DNA from: Thermoguttaceae bacterium
GTDB taxonomy: Bacteria; Planctomycetota; Planctomycetia; Pirellulales; Thermoguttaceae
DNA: 64,000 bases
Direction of reading: 5' to 3'
NCBI GenBank assembly: GCA_017447865.1
Contig: JAFSMO010000072.1
Span: 1-64,000 of the forward strand
This document shows positions 34,708 to 46,450 of this stretch, piece by piece; position 1 is the stretch's first letter; every line of letters starts with the position of its first letter. The translations under genes were made by a program, and so were the position numbers. The notes beneath the pieces were generated by a model. That model saw only the letters and a list, made by a program, of their open reading frames with translations. It was not told the origin of the DNA and did no database searches.

Positions 34708-37700
34708 CTACTTTGATTTTCCGTTTTTGATCCGGAACGAGCGCAGCGACATCGGCTCGAGTTTCACGGTCAGCTTCCCGTTCTTTACGGGCCGCTGCAC
34801 GTTCGCGCCGAGGTCCACCGCTTTTTCGGCCTTCATCGGGATGGTGACGTGCTGCGGTTTCTCGCTCGCGTTGACGGCGTAGAACCACGTGTACTTCGAG
34901 TTCGAGTACTTACGGACCTTCACGTCTTCCGTGCTGCACGATTTCAAGTCCTCAAACGCCACGGCGGGAAGCGCACGGTATGCGGCCGCGAATTTCACCA
35001 GTTCCTCCTCCATCCCGTATGTGCCGATCAGGAAACCGCCTTTCGTAAAGCCCAAAATGTCCTGGTACTTCAGCGGCATGATGTAGTGCTTCATCGCGTA
35101 GAACCCGGTCGGGTTGAGCGTCGAGACGCGCCAGCCGTGCTCGCGGAGCCAGTCGGCCTGGAGCTTGACCTTGGCGTCGGAGCCGATCGCGGACTCCCAG
35201 TACCGGTCGTGGTGGTGGATCCAGGCGTTTTTCGAGGGTTTCAGCGAGGCGTACTGGCCCGCGGTCTCCTCGGTCTTGCGCAGACGGGCGCGGCTTTCCG
35301 CGTCTCTGCCGTTTTCGGTCCAGCGGTAGTCGGCCGGGAAAAGCGTCTGGTCGATGAAAATGTTCGGCACGTCGGCGAAGTACTTCGCGTCGATCCCCAT
35401 TTCACGGTTCACCAGGCCCCAGAAATCGCGCATTTCCTTGTGGGCGTCGTACTCGCTCGACTCGTAAACGATCGGCCGCATGCAGTTGATCCCGAGTTTC
35501 AGGTCGGGGCGCGCCTTGCGCAGCCGCTCGGCCAGGGTTTTGTACCAGTCGGCGATTTTCCTGCACCGCCAGTCGATCCACTCCTCGCGGGCGTTTTCCA
35601 TGAGCCACTCGTACGCGAGTTTGCCTCGTTCCGGCGCTTTGTGGTCGATCTCGATTTTGATCCCGGTTTCCTTCTCAAACGCGTCGATCATGTAGTCGTT
35701 GTAGCCGGCGCGGATGTCGCCCAGCGAGTGGATGGCGTGGCGCGGAAGGTGAAGAATGATCCCCTTGAAGGACGGGTGCTTCGCCGCGACCGCCAGAATG
35801 TCGTCGAGCTGCTTGAGCGTCATTTTCTGAACGTCCGGGTGCAGCGTATTGAAAACCGGCGGCGTTCCGTGCCACCCTCCGGGATGGAGCGTCCCGACGC
35901 TGTGGATCGAGAACGCGGAATTATTCAGTTTTCCGTTCGGCTTGGTCTCCTCAAACGTCACGGTCGGAACCGGGAACGTCACGTTATTCTGGTTGAACGT
36001 TCCCATGAATTCCAGCCCTTCGCGGTCGAATCGGGACAAAATCCCCTCGAAGAAGCACGAGACGTGGTTCCGTGGATTGTACTGTTCGCCGATCGGGCCG
36101 TGGTACCAGACCATCGGGTACGCCAGCATGTTCTGGCCGCTGTATTTCATGTACGAAACGATGTGGTCGAGCATGACCGGGTAATCCTCGGCATTCGAGC
36201 CGTTCACGCCGAAATCGTAGTTGATCGCGGGGTCCTCGAAGTAGATCCCGACCGGGCGGGTCCAGCCGTCCACCGGGTGCGCGGGGTTGATCCGGGCGAC
36301 CGGAAGTTCCGGGTTCAGGACTTCGTAAACGCGGATCTTTCCGATGGCCGCGCCGCCGCCGACGCACTCACCGTTCGGGCAGTTCGGGTTTTTCGTATCG
36401 ACCGGCGTCACTTTCCGGTTCGTCGTGAAGACCAGCGCGTAGTCGTCGGCCCGGGACCAGAGCAGGTCGCGCTGAACGATCCACTTCCCCGTGTTCGGGT
36501 ACTCGTCGCCGGTGCAGTAGCCGGTCTGGAGCTCGTACTCGCTTCCGGCGGTGAGTTTGGCGGACTGCGCGATGATGTCCACCGTGCGCATTTTATCGTC
36601 CGGGACCTCCCACTCGAAGCAGTAGAGTTTCCCCTTCTGCAGCGCGGGCAGGTGGATGGCGAAACGGAAGCCCTTTTCGTTCTTCATTTCCAGGTACTTG
36701 CGCCCGTCAAGCGTCCCCACGGCCGTCTCGCCGAAGCTGGTGATGCGGTCCGGCGAAATCGTCGTCGGGTCGATCTCCTCGAGGAGTTTCAGCTTCAGGT
36801 CCTCGGTCCAGAGGTCCTTCAGCGCGCTTTCTTTCCGGATCTTTTCCTGCTGGGCCTCCAGCATTTCCGGCGAGTGCGGGACCGGAAGGACCGGCAGGAT
36901 GCGCGACGCGGCCAGAACGTCCTGGTCGTGGTCTTTCTGGAAAACCTGCAAGTGGAAGGCGTTCACTTTAGCCGACTTGGACCCCAGTTTCTTCGGATCG
37001 AGCGTGAGCTGGAACGGCGTTTCCGCGCCGGCCTTGAACTTCATTGGGAGTTCCTGCACGGGCTCGGTCTGGTCATCGGCGAAAAGTTTCACGGTCCCTT
37101 CCAGATCGGTTTTTCCCTGATTCTGGATCGTTCCTTCAATTTCGCCCGGGCCGTCCGCCATGACGCAGAGCGTGCCGGTGTTCTTCAGGGAGACGGGCCG
37201 AAATTCGCGGTAAAGCTTCTGGATCTCGTCGCGGTTCAGCGGGGCCGAGAAGATCTTCAGCTCGTCCAGATTCCCCTGGAGGCACTGCCAGTTCGGGAAG
37301 CCGCCGACGAAAAACGATTCAAACGGGAGGCGCGAGAAAAGGTACGGCCTCGCCGGTTTTTGGGGCTGGAATCCGTCGCCGATCGAGCCGTTGCGCTTGC
37401 CGTCGACGTAAATTTCCTTGCTCGCGGGCGTCCAGTTGAAGACCAGATGGACCCACGCGTCGCCGTGGTTGATCGTGGCCTGAATGTACTGGTCGTTCAT
37501 GTCGCTCGTGTCCATCCGGAGCTTTCCCTCGTGCATCCACGCGGCGATCGCACCGGAGCCGATGCGCGTGTTCCCGCTGTACGGTTCCGCCACGATCGAG
37601 CGCCACGTGTGCTTCTTTTCCGGGTCGTTCCAGTCCGGCTTGATCCAGACGGAGATCGCGCCGTACTCCTGATCCATATTTCCGGCGGTCAGGTACTCCA

Positions 37701-38475
37701 GAAGCGGATGCTCCTCAGATCGGAATTCGAGCGCCTGCCCCGAGACCGCGTCGTCGGTGAATTTCAGATTTTGCGCCCGTTTCGGCGTTTTTTCGCCCTT
37801 GGCGACTTGCGCGTCGGCGGTCCCGTCAAAATTCGCGCTGAAAATCAGCACCGGCTTTTCGTCCTTGATCTGGGCCTCGGGGAGCGCCTGGGTCGGAACG
37901 ACTTTCGTCTCGTAAATGCGGAACTCGCCCTTCCCGAAAAAGTCGTAGCGCAGGCCGAGGTTTTCCACCTTCTCCGAGATCAGTTTGTAAAAAATGAGCT
38001 TTTGCGGGTGGCTGTTGAACCGGATCTTCTGCGCCTCGTAGTAGTGCTTCCCGTCGCTGGTGTGCCCTTCAAAGTAGAAATTTCCGGTCGTGCCCGATGG
38101 CCCCTGGACCGTGTAGCAGAGCGCGTACATATTCCCCGCCATGGCTTTGGCGTTCAGAATATTCGAGCGGACCTGAATGTTCCCGAACTCGGCCTCTTCC
38201 ATCCCGTTCGTGTTCATGATCACGCAGTCTTTCTCGAGTTTGACGTCGAGTTTTTCCGTGGCGCCCTGCTTCAGGGCGTAGATCACGATTTTGTCTTTGC
38301 CGTCCGAGGACTTCAGCACCGCGCGGGAGGGATTGCGCGTCAGCGTGAGGGTCTCCATGGGCGGAACCTCAAAAGAAGGGGGAATCGAGGCGTCATCCGC
38401 GGCCTGCGTGAACGACGCGAAACTGAAACAAACCGTCAAAAAAAGGAACGCGAGCGGGAACGTGATCTTTCTCAT
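34708..38475 (-). CDS. Giant secreted protein with LamG domain and TIM-barrel glycosidase-like domain
   Basis: 1255 residues. The signal peptide is MRKITFPLAFLFLTVCFSFASFTQA. Residues about 205-430 form a LamG/concanavalin-like domain (LIFSANFDGTADAQ, GAISVWIKPDW, GNLDELKIFSAPLNRDEIQKLYREF). An Ig-like region follows to about 560. Residues about 560-760 hold a further beta domain (KGKLYCFEWEVPDDK). The C-terminal part (about 760-1180) looks like a glycosidase barrel (NMLAYPMVWYHGP, GILSRFDREGLEFMGTFNQ, WIDWRCRKIADWYKTLAERLRK). I cannot assign a numbered family. Such long multi-domain secreted proteins are usual in glycan-degrading Planctomycetota and Lentisphaerota. Confidence 0.65.
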   Translation of the reverse strand: MRKITFPLAFLFLTVCFSFASFTQAADDASIPPSFEVPPMETLTLTRNPSRAVLKSSDGKDKIVIYALKQGATEKLDVKLEKDCVIMNTNGMEEAEFGNIQVRSNILNAKAMAGNMYALCYTVQGPSGTTGNFYFEGHTSDGKHYYEAQKIRFNSHPQKLIFYKLISEKVENLGLRYDFFGKGEFRIYETKVVPTQALPEAQIKDEKPVLIFSANFDGTADAQVAKGEKTPKRAQNLKFTDDAVSGQALEFRSEEHPLLEYLTAGNMDQEYGAISVWIKPDWNDPEKKHTWRSIVAEPYSGNTRIGSGAIAAWMHEGKLRMDTSDMNDQYIQATINHGDAWVHLVFNWTPASKEIYVDGKRNGSIGDGFQPQKPARPYLFSRLPFESFFVGGFPNWQCLQGNLDELKIFSAPLNRDEIQKLYREFRPVSLKNTGTLCVMADGPGEIEGTIQNQGKTDLEGTVKLFADDQTEPVQELPMKFKAGAETPFQLTLDPKKLGSKSAKVNAFHLQVFQKDHDQDVLAASRILPVLPVPHSPEMLEAQQEKIRKESALKDLWTEDLKLKLLEEIDPTTISPDRITSFGETAVGTLDGRKYLEMKNEKGFRFAIHLPALQKGKLYCFEWEVPDDKMRTVDIIAQSAKLTAGSEYELQTGYCTGDEYPNTGKWIVQRDLLWSRADDYALVFTTNRKVTPVDTKNPNCPNGECVGGGAAIGKIRVYEVLNPELPVARINPAHPVDGWTRPVGIYFEDPAINYDFGVNGSNAEDYPVMLDHIVSYMKYSGQNMLAYPMVWYHGPIGEQYNPRNHVSCFFEGILSRFDREGLEFMGTFNQNNVTFPVPTVTFEETKPNGKLNNSAFSIHSVGTLHPGGWHGTPPVFNTLHPDVQKMTLKQLDDILAVAAKHPSFKGIILHLPRHAIHSLGDIRAGYNDYMIDAFEKETGIKIEIDHKAPERGKLAYEWLMENAREEWIDWRCRKIADWYKTLAERLRKARPDLKLGINCMRPIVYESSEYDAHKEMRDFWGLVNREMGIDAKYFADVPNIFIDQTLFPADYRWTENGRDAESRARLRKTEETAGQYASLKPSKNAWIHHHDRYWESAIGSDAKVKLQADWLREHGWRVSTLNPTGFYAMKHYIMPLKYQDILGFTKGGFLIGTYGMEEELVKFAAAYRALPAVAFEDLKSCSTEDVKVRKYSNSKYTWFYAVNASEKPQHVTIPMKAEKAVDLGANVQRPVKNGKLTVKLEPMSLRSFRIKNGKSK

Positions 38476-38549
38476 CGTGAAACCTGATCAAGCAGAAAAT
38501 ATTTCGAAAAAACTGGGAGGTTGAGACTTGGCCTCCCACACAATATAAT

Positions 38550-38577
38550 ATTTTACGAAAGAACTGCCGAGTGTCAA
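38550..38577 (-). promoter_or_regulatory. Sigma-70 promoter of the 1255-residue protein gene (minus strand)
   Basis: Perfect minus-strand TTGACA (38577-38572) and TAAAAT (38555-38550), spacer 16 bp. Confidence 0.7.
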
Positions 38578-38600
38578 GAGGGGGAGGGGCGGGGAAGAAA

Positions 38601-38630
38601 CGAATAATGAAGAACGAATAACGAATAATG
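38601..38630. repeat. AT-rich repeat family E, exact match to 11554-11583
   Basis: A 30-bp run of GAATAA/TGAA words identical to the copy between the flavoprotein and Fe-S protein genes. It lies upstream of both divergent genes here. Confidence 0.9.
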
Positions 38631-38748
38631 GGGAGAAAGTGTTTCACTTTTGAGCCCTCATTTTTGATTTTACCCATTTGCCACCTTTCCCACTTTGTTT
38701 AATTTAACATCTATTCCGGTTTTGTCAAGAAATTTCCTCACGGGGGGG

Positions 38749-38776
38749 TTTACAATCGGATGAAAAAGTTTATAAT
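38749..38776 (+). promoter_or_regulatory. Sigma-70 promoter of purF
   Basis: TTTACA at 38749-38754 and a perfect TATAAT at 38771-38776, spacer 16 bp. Because transcription would start near 38783, the in-frame ATG at 38760 cannot be used. Confidence 0.7.
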
Positions 38777-38849
38777 GTGCAAGTGTGAGGTTTTCTGTTT
38801 CCTTGTGCCTTTGGGCGCTTCCCTTTTCAAAAAAATCCAGAAAGAAACT

Positions 38850-40436
38850 ATGAGCGAAGTTTTGAATCATGAATGCAGCGTCGCCGCGCTTTATCTTCTG
38901 TCCGAGTCCGTGGCCCCGGAAGGCGAAGCGAGCCGCTCGGCGCAGTCGGGCAATGTGGCTCCGATGATCCAGCAAATGTTGGGCGAAATGCAGAATCGCG
39001 GCCAACTCGCCGCCGGCCTGGCGACCTACAACGAGACGCGGCCCGATATTCTGGCCATCTACAAAAACACCGGAACGGTCAACGAAGTTTTCAAAACGAC
39101 CCGGAAGCGCAAATTCCAGGAGATCCTTCAGACCTTTGCCGGGCGCGCCGGGATCGGCCATACGCGCTACGCCACTAGTGGACAGGACGATCCGCGCTAC
39201 GCGCAGCCCTTCGAACGCCAGCACGGCCGCCTCTGGAAATGGTTCACTTTCGCTTTCAACGGCACTCTGGCCAACTATCAGGCTCTGCGCGACAGTCTTC
39301 TCTCCAAAAATCAGTACCACATCGTCTTCGATAACGACACGGAAATCATCATGCACTGCATCGCGCAGGCTCTCCAGGGTGAGGACGCACCGGATCTTCA
39401 GGACGTGATGGCTCAGCTCGCCCGCCGGTTCGACGGGGCGTACAACATCGTGTACCTTGATGGAATGGGCCGCATGTTCGCCTCCCGTGACCCGCGCGGC
39501 ATTCGTCCGCTCTGCTGGTCCGTTCAGGGAAATCTTTTCGGCGTGGCCAGCGAGTCGCTCGCCCTGCAAAACCTCGGCTTCACCGACATCAAACATTTCA
39601 AGCCGGGCGAAATGGCGATCGTCGATAAAGAGGGCTTCAAACTGGTTCAGTACGCGCCGTCTCCGTGCAAGGCGAGCTGCTTCTTCGAGTGGATCTACTT
39701 CGCGAACGCCGCCAGCGACATCGACTACGCGAGCGTTTACCAGTGCCGCGAAAAGTGCGGGAAGATCCTCGCCGAGGAAGAGGACATTCCGTGGGACGAA
39801 AACTCCATCGTGGTCCCGGTCCCCGACACGGCAAAAAGTGCCGCGGGCGGTTACGCCTACCAGGCGCACATCCCGTTCACCGAGGGGCTTCTTCGGAACC
39901 GTTACGCCGGCCGCACGTTCATCCAGAGCGACGACACGCGGGCGTATGCCGTCCGCAGCAAGTACTGGATCATCCCGTCCGTCCTGAAGGGGAAGAAAGT
40001 CTTCCTTGTGGACGACTCGATCGTCCGTTCCACGACGCTGCGCGCTCTGGTCAAACGTCTGCGTGAGGTCGGCCAGGTCGCGGAGCTTCACGTGCGTATC
40101 GCCTGCCCGCCGGTTTTGGCGCCGTGTTTCTACGGGGTCGATATGAGTACGGTGACGGACCTTTTCGCTCCCGCGTACCTCAAAGACGGCGAGCCGCTGA
40201 AACCGAGCAAGGAAATCCTGGACGTCATGGCGAAAGACCTCGGCGTCGATTCCCTTCGTTACGTCCCGGTGGACCGCGTGGCGGAAACGATCGGGCTCCC
40301 GGAGAGCGAACTCTGCATGGGCTGCGTGAACCGCAAGTACCCGACCCCGAAGGGCGAGGAACTGTACCAACTCGCCATTCATGGCGACAATTCGTTCCGC
40401 GAAGAGTCCTGCATGGGAGTCTCTGATAATGAATAA
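38850..40436 (+). CDS. purF: Amidophosphoribosyltransferase
   Basis: 528 residues from the ATG at 38850. First committed step of purine synthesis: PRPP plus glutamine gives 5-phosphoribosylamine. The start leaves an 8-residue propeptide before the likely nucleophile C9 (HECSVAALYLL), as in PurF enzymes that cut off a short leader. GHTRYATSG is the glutaminase signature, VFLVDDSIVRSTTLR (about residue 390) the PRPP loop. Cys-containing segments AYLK...ELCMGCVNRKYPTP near the end are typical. The N-terminal part is somewhat longer than in E. coli because of an insertion at about residues 20-40. pyrG follows after 99 bp. Confidence 0.95.
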   Translation: MSEVLNHECSVAALYLLSESVAPEGEASRSAQSGNVAPMIQQMLGEMQNRGQLAAGLATYNETRPDILAIYKNTGTVNEVFKTTRKRKFQEILQTFAGRAGIGHTRYATSGQDDPRYAQPFERQHGRLWKWFTFAFNGTLANYQALRDSLLSKNQYHIVFDNDTEIIMHCIAQALQGEDAPDLQDVMAQLARRFDGAYNIVYLDGMGRMFASRDPRGIRPLCWSVQGNLFGVASESLALQNLGFTDIKHFKPGEMAIVDKEGFKLVQYAPSPCKASCFFEWIYFANAASDIDYASVYQCREKCGKILAEEEDIPWDENSIVVPVPDTAKSAAGGYAYQAHIPFTEGLLRNRYAGRTFIQSDDTRAYAVRSKYWIIPSVLKGKKVFLVDDSIVRSTTLRALVKRLREVGQVAELHVRIACPPVLAPCFYGVDMSTVTDLFAPAYLKDGEPLKPSKEILDVMAKDLGVDSLRYVPVDRVAETIGLPESELCMGCVNRKYPTPKGEELYQLAIHGDNSFREESCMGVSDNE

Positions 40437-40450
40437 TGAATAACGAATAG

Positions 40451-43624
<3,174 letters not shown>

Positions 43625-43628
43625 TTTC

Positions 43629-43814
43629 GGAGTGCTGTGATACGGCGCGCAGCGCATTCACCGCTTTCCCTTCCGGCAATAAAGCCTCGAAGAGGCATTT
43701 GCCGGTGAACTACGTGGGATTTTTCCACGTGATAACCAATCCCACCCCAACGTTTTTTAGTCGCTAAAGTGAAAGCGGCAAATGAAGCCTGCGGCTTCTG
43801 TATTGCCGCACTCC
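43629..43814. repeat. Family A hairpin element, copy 3 (inverted)
   Basis: 186 bp, opposite orientation to copies 1 and 2: it opens with the GTGATA/TTCACCGC-type hairpin and closes with the GAAGCC/GGCTTC-type hairpin and CACTCC. It lies between two tandem plus-strand genes. The inner stem-loops again differ in sequence while keeping base pairing (for example GCGC-gca-GCGC). Confidence 0.85.
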
Positions 43815-43848
43815 AAACTCCCCAGACCCTCTACAAGGAAACCAGCCC

Positions 43849-45204
43849 ATGAAATCCCCCCTCCCATTTCTTTGCTTCACCTTCATTTTGACCCTCGCTG
43901 CGCTGGCCAACGCGCAGGACGACTCGGTCATGTCGGCCAAGTACCGCGAGTTCTGGAACGCCGACGTTCAGGCGCAGATCGACGCGAACATCGAGAAGAA
44001 CCGCAAGGCCGACGCGCGTTTCGTCCTTGAAAATGCGGCTCCCGGCACGGAGGTCCAGGTCGTGCAGAAAACCCACGCTTTCCGTTTCGGAAGCAATATT
44101 TTCCTCTTCGGCCAGCTCGATTCAGCCGAGAAAAACGCGAAGTACGCCGACCTTTTCGGGACGCTCTTCAACTCGGCGAGCGTCGCGTTCTACTGGAAAA
44201 CGATGGAACCCGAGCAGGGCAAACCCCGTTACGAGATGACGGACCGCGACACGCAGGAATTCTGGGCGACGGTCAAGGAGCCGTGGGCTCAGCCGCACTG
44301 GCGCCGTCCGCCGACGGACCCGGTCGTGAACTTTTTGAAGTCCCGCGGCGTGAATATTCACGGCCACGCGATCATCTACGGTATGCGCCGCTGGGGCCAC
44401 CCCGAGTGGATGCCGGAGGACCGCAAGGCGATGGAGCCGCTTTTCGAGAAACGCGTGCGTGAACTGGCCGAGCGCTACGGGAACGTGATCCAGGAGTGGG
44501 ACGTCGTGAACGAGTGCATCGACCAGGCGAACCGCGGGATCATGCCGGACGATTACACGTACAAAACCTTCGCGTGGGCGAAAAAGTATTTCCCCGAAAA
44601 CGTGAGGCTTTCGTCGAATGAGTGCGACATGAGCTGGGGCCCGAATCGCCGGTACGTCGAAATCGTGCGCGACCTGGTGGACCGCGGCGCCCGGGTCGAT
44701 CTGGTGGGCGTCCAGATGCACATTTTCAACCAGGCGCACTGCAAGAGGATCGCCGACGGTGCGGACAGTCACACGCCGGCGAAGCTCGGGGCCGTGCTCG
44801 CCACGCTCGCGGAAACGGAACGCCCCGTTCACATCAGCGAGGTGACGATTTCCGCTCCGAGTGACGACGAGACGGGCCGCCAGATTCAGGCGATCATCGC
44901 GCGGAACCTTTACCGCTTCTTCTTCTCGCAGCCGAACGTGGCGGGCGTGACCTGGTGGAACGCGGCAGACGGCGGGGCGGCGCCGGGTGAACCCTCCATT
45001 TCGGGCGTGCTCGACAAGAACATGGAAAAGAAGCCGGTCTGGTACGCGCTGGACCAGCTGATCAATCACGAGTGGCGGACTAATCTCACGCTGAAAACCG
45101 ACGCCGACGGCGCGATCGCGTTCCGGGGGTTCCGCGGGAAGTATGAACTCACGTGGACCGACCGCGACGGAAACAAACAGACCAAAGAAGTCGAAGTCCA
45201 ATAA
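43849..45204 (+). CDS. GH10 endo-1,4-beta-xylanase-like secreted hydrolase
   Basis: 451 residues with signal peptide (MKSPLPFLCFTFILTLAALANA). Secreted retaining beta-xylanase family. The acid/base is E222 in WDVVNE and the nucleophile E331 in HISEVT, where the usual form is ITELD. GHAIIYG and LVGVQMHIF are expected GH10 strands. A short beta domain at the end (residues about 405-451, LTLKTDADGAIAFRGFRGKYELTW) resembles the C-terminal module of Planctomycetota/Verrucomicrobia members. Acts on xylan backbones outside the cytoplasm. Confidence 0.9.
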   Translation: MKSPLPFLCFTFILTLAALANAQDDSVMSAKYREFWNADVQAQIDANIEKNRKADARFVLENAAPGTEVQVVQKTHAFRFGSNIFLFGQLDSAEKNAKYADLFGTLFNSASVAFYWKTMEPEQGKPRYEMTDRDTQEFWATVKEPWAQPHWRRPPTDPVVNFLKSRGVNIHGHAIIYGMRRWGHPEWMPEDRKAMEPLFEKRVRELAERYGNVIQEWDVVNECIDQANRGIMPDDYTYKTFAWAKKYFPENVRLSSNECDMSWGPNRRYVEIVRDLVDRGARVDLVGVQMHIFNQAHCKRIADGADSHTPAKLGAVLATLAETERPVHISEVTISAPSDDETGRQIQAIIARNLYRFFFSQPNVAGVTWWNAADGGAAPGEPSISGVLDKNMEKKPVWYALDQLINHEWRTNLTLKTDADGAIAFRGFRGKYELTWTDRDGNKQTKEVEVQ

Positions 45205-45219
45205 AGAAAGGAGTCACTG

Positions 45220-46227
45220 ATGCAGTACGTAGAACTGGGAAAAACCGGGATCCAGACCTCGGTCATTGCGCTGGGAACGTGGGGGATCGGCGGCTGGATG
45301 TGGGGCGGAGCCGATGAGGCCGAGTCCATCGACGCCATTCACGCCGCGCTTGACCACGGCGTCAACTTCATCGATACGGCCCCGCTTTACGGCTTCGGCC
45401 GTTCGGAGGAGGTCGTCGGGAAGGCGATCGCCGGCCGCCGAGATTCGGTCGTGCTGACGACCAAGTGCGGGATCTGGTGGTCGAAAGACCCGTTCCCGGA
45501 GGGCCAGGGCGAACTTCACGTCTACTCCAACGGCGGAGCGCTCGGGGACGCGGAGCATTACGACCGGATCCTTTACCGCTACCTGCGCCCCGACTCGATT
45601 CGGGCGGAGCTGGAACGGAGCCTGAAACTCCTCGGGACGGACTACCTGGACCTCTACCAGGTGCACTGCCAGGACGCGACCTCGCGCATCGCCGAGACGA
45701 TGGAAACCCTTCTGGACCTGAAAAAAGAGGGCAAGATCCGCGCGATCGGCGTTTCCAACGTGACGCCGGCGCAGCTCGCCGAGTACCAGGCCGTCGGGTA
45801 CGTGGACGTTCTGCAGGAACGTTTCAGCCTGCTGGACCGCGACGTCCAGACGTCCGGCATGGCCGCGACCGTGGAGAAGGAGTCCATGACGCTTCTGGCC
45901 TACGCGCCGATGGTCCACGGCCTCTTGACGGGCAAACTCACGCCCGAGACGAAGTTCCCGGAGGGCGACTTCCGCGCCTCCACGCCGCTTTTTGCGCCCG
46001 AGTGCATCCGCTCGATCAACGAAAAACTCGCGAAACTCCAGCCTTTGTGCGAGAAGTACCTGGCGACCACGACGCAGATCGTCCTGGCTTGGACGTTCAG
46101 CACCGGCCCGAAAACGAGCGTCTTGTGCGGCGCCCGCTCGGCCCGCCACTCCATCGAAAACTCGAAGGCCGGCGCCATTGAACTGACCGCGGAAGACCGC
46201 GCGATGATCGATGAGATCTTTCAGTGA
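45220..46227 (+). CDS. Aldo/keto reductase
   Basis: 335-residue NADPH-dependent reductase of the AKR superfamily. The catalytic tetrad is recognisable: D and Y in FIDTAPLYG (about residues 50-58), K in VLTTKCG (about 82) and H in LYQVHCQD (about 148). GVSNVTPAQLAEYQ and the late cofactor-binding CGARSARHSIENSKA segment are typical. Sixteen bases after the xylanase stop with AAAGGAG upstream, so probably cotranscribed; it may reduce a sugar aldehyde, but this is inference. Confidence 0.92.
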   Translation: MQYVELGKTGIQTSVIALGTWGIGGWMWGGADEAESIDAIHAALDHGVNFIDTAPLYGFGRSEEVVGKAIAGRRDSVVLTTKCGIWWSKDPFPEGQGELHVYSNGGALGDAEHYDRILYRYLRPDSIRAELERSLKLLGTDYLDLYQVHCQDATSRIAETMETLLDLKKEGKIRAIGVSNVTPAQLAEYQAVGYVDVLQERFSLLDRDVQTSGMAATVEKESMTLLAYAPMVHGLLTGKLTPETKFPEGDFRASTPLFAPECIRSINEKLAKLQPLCEKYLATTTQIVLAWTFSTGPKTSVLCGARSARHSIENSKAGAIELTAEDRAMIDEIFQ

Positions 46228-46324
46228 TTCGGAAGGACGGCGGCTCGCCGTCCTGTGCGGCCGTCCCGGCCGCCGCAACCCCGGAAGGGTTGAACGTTAA
46301 TAGCCGTGGGTGAAACCCACGGAT
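46228..46324. repeat. Family H run of four short hairpins
   Basis: Consecutive hairpins directly after the aldo/keto reductase gene: GGACGGCG-gct-CGCCGTCC, GCGGCC-gtccc-GGCCGC, AACCC-cggaa-GGGTT and CCGTGGGT-gaa-ACCCACGG. The first recurs inverted at 18908-18934. No T-run, so not a standard terminator. Confidence 0.75.
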
Positions 46325-46330
46325 TGAGAT

Positions 46331-46400
46331 GCGGTAATGGATCGTGGAATTACACGCCAGGTTTACACGCGTAATTCCGGCCTTCGGCCTCCATTACCGC
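46331..46400. repeat. Family B nested hairpin repeat, copy 2
   Basis: GCGGTAATGG (46331-46340) pairs with CCATTACCGC (46391-46400); inside, GTGGAATTACACG faces CGCGTAATTCCGG, and GGCC-ttc-GGCC forms the tip. Same plan and words as 20382-20590. Confidence 0.85.
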
Positions 46401-46450
46401 CTTGCATTTTCTCTGAATTGGCTTTGGATTCACTTGATGGAGGGCGCGTT

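Larger units (their letters stand above)
38476..38849. other. Divergent regulatory region between the LamG gene and purF
   Basis: 374 bp without a gene. It contains back-to-back promoters for both neighbours, a TGGGAGG/CCTCCCA hairpin (38514-38538) in the leader of the minus-strand gene, and a copy of AT-rich repeat family E at 38597-38632. Confidence 0.7.

Noticed and set aside
34849-38487. A 1212-codon open frame on the plus strand opposite the LamG protein gene
   Set aside because: It is arginine-, valine- and leucine-rich without any domain, has no start signals, and mirrors the codon pattern of the real minus-strand gene. Long antisense frames are expected in GC-rich coding DNA.
38760-38849. 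N-terminal extension of purF from the ATG at 38760
   Set aside because: The promoter TATAAT at 38771-38776 lies inside it, and PurF needs only a short propeptide before its nucleophile cysteine.
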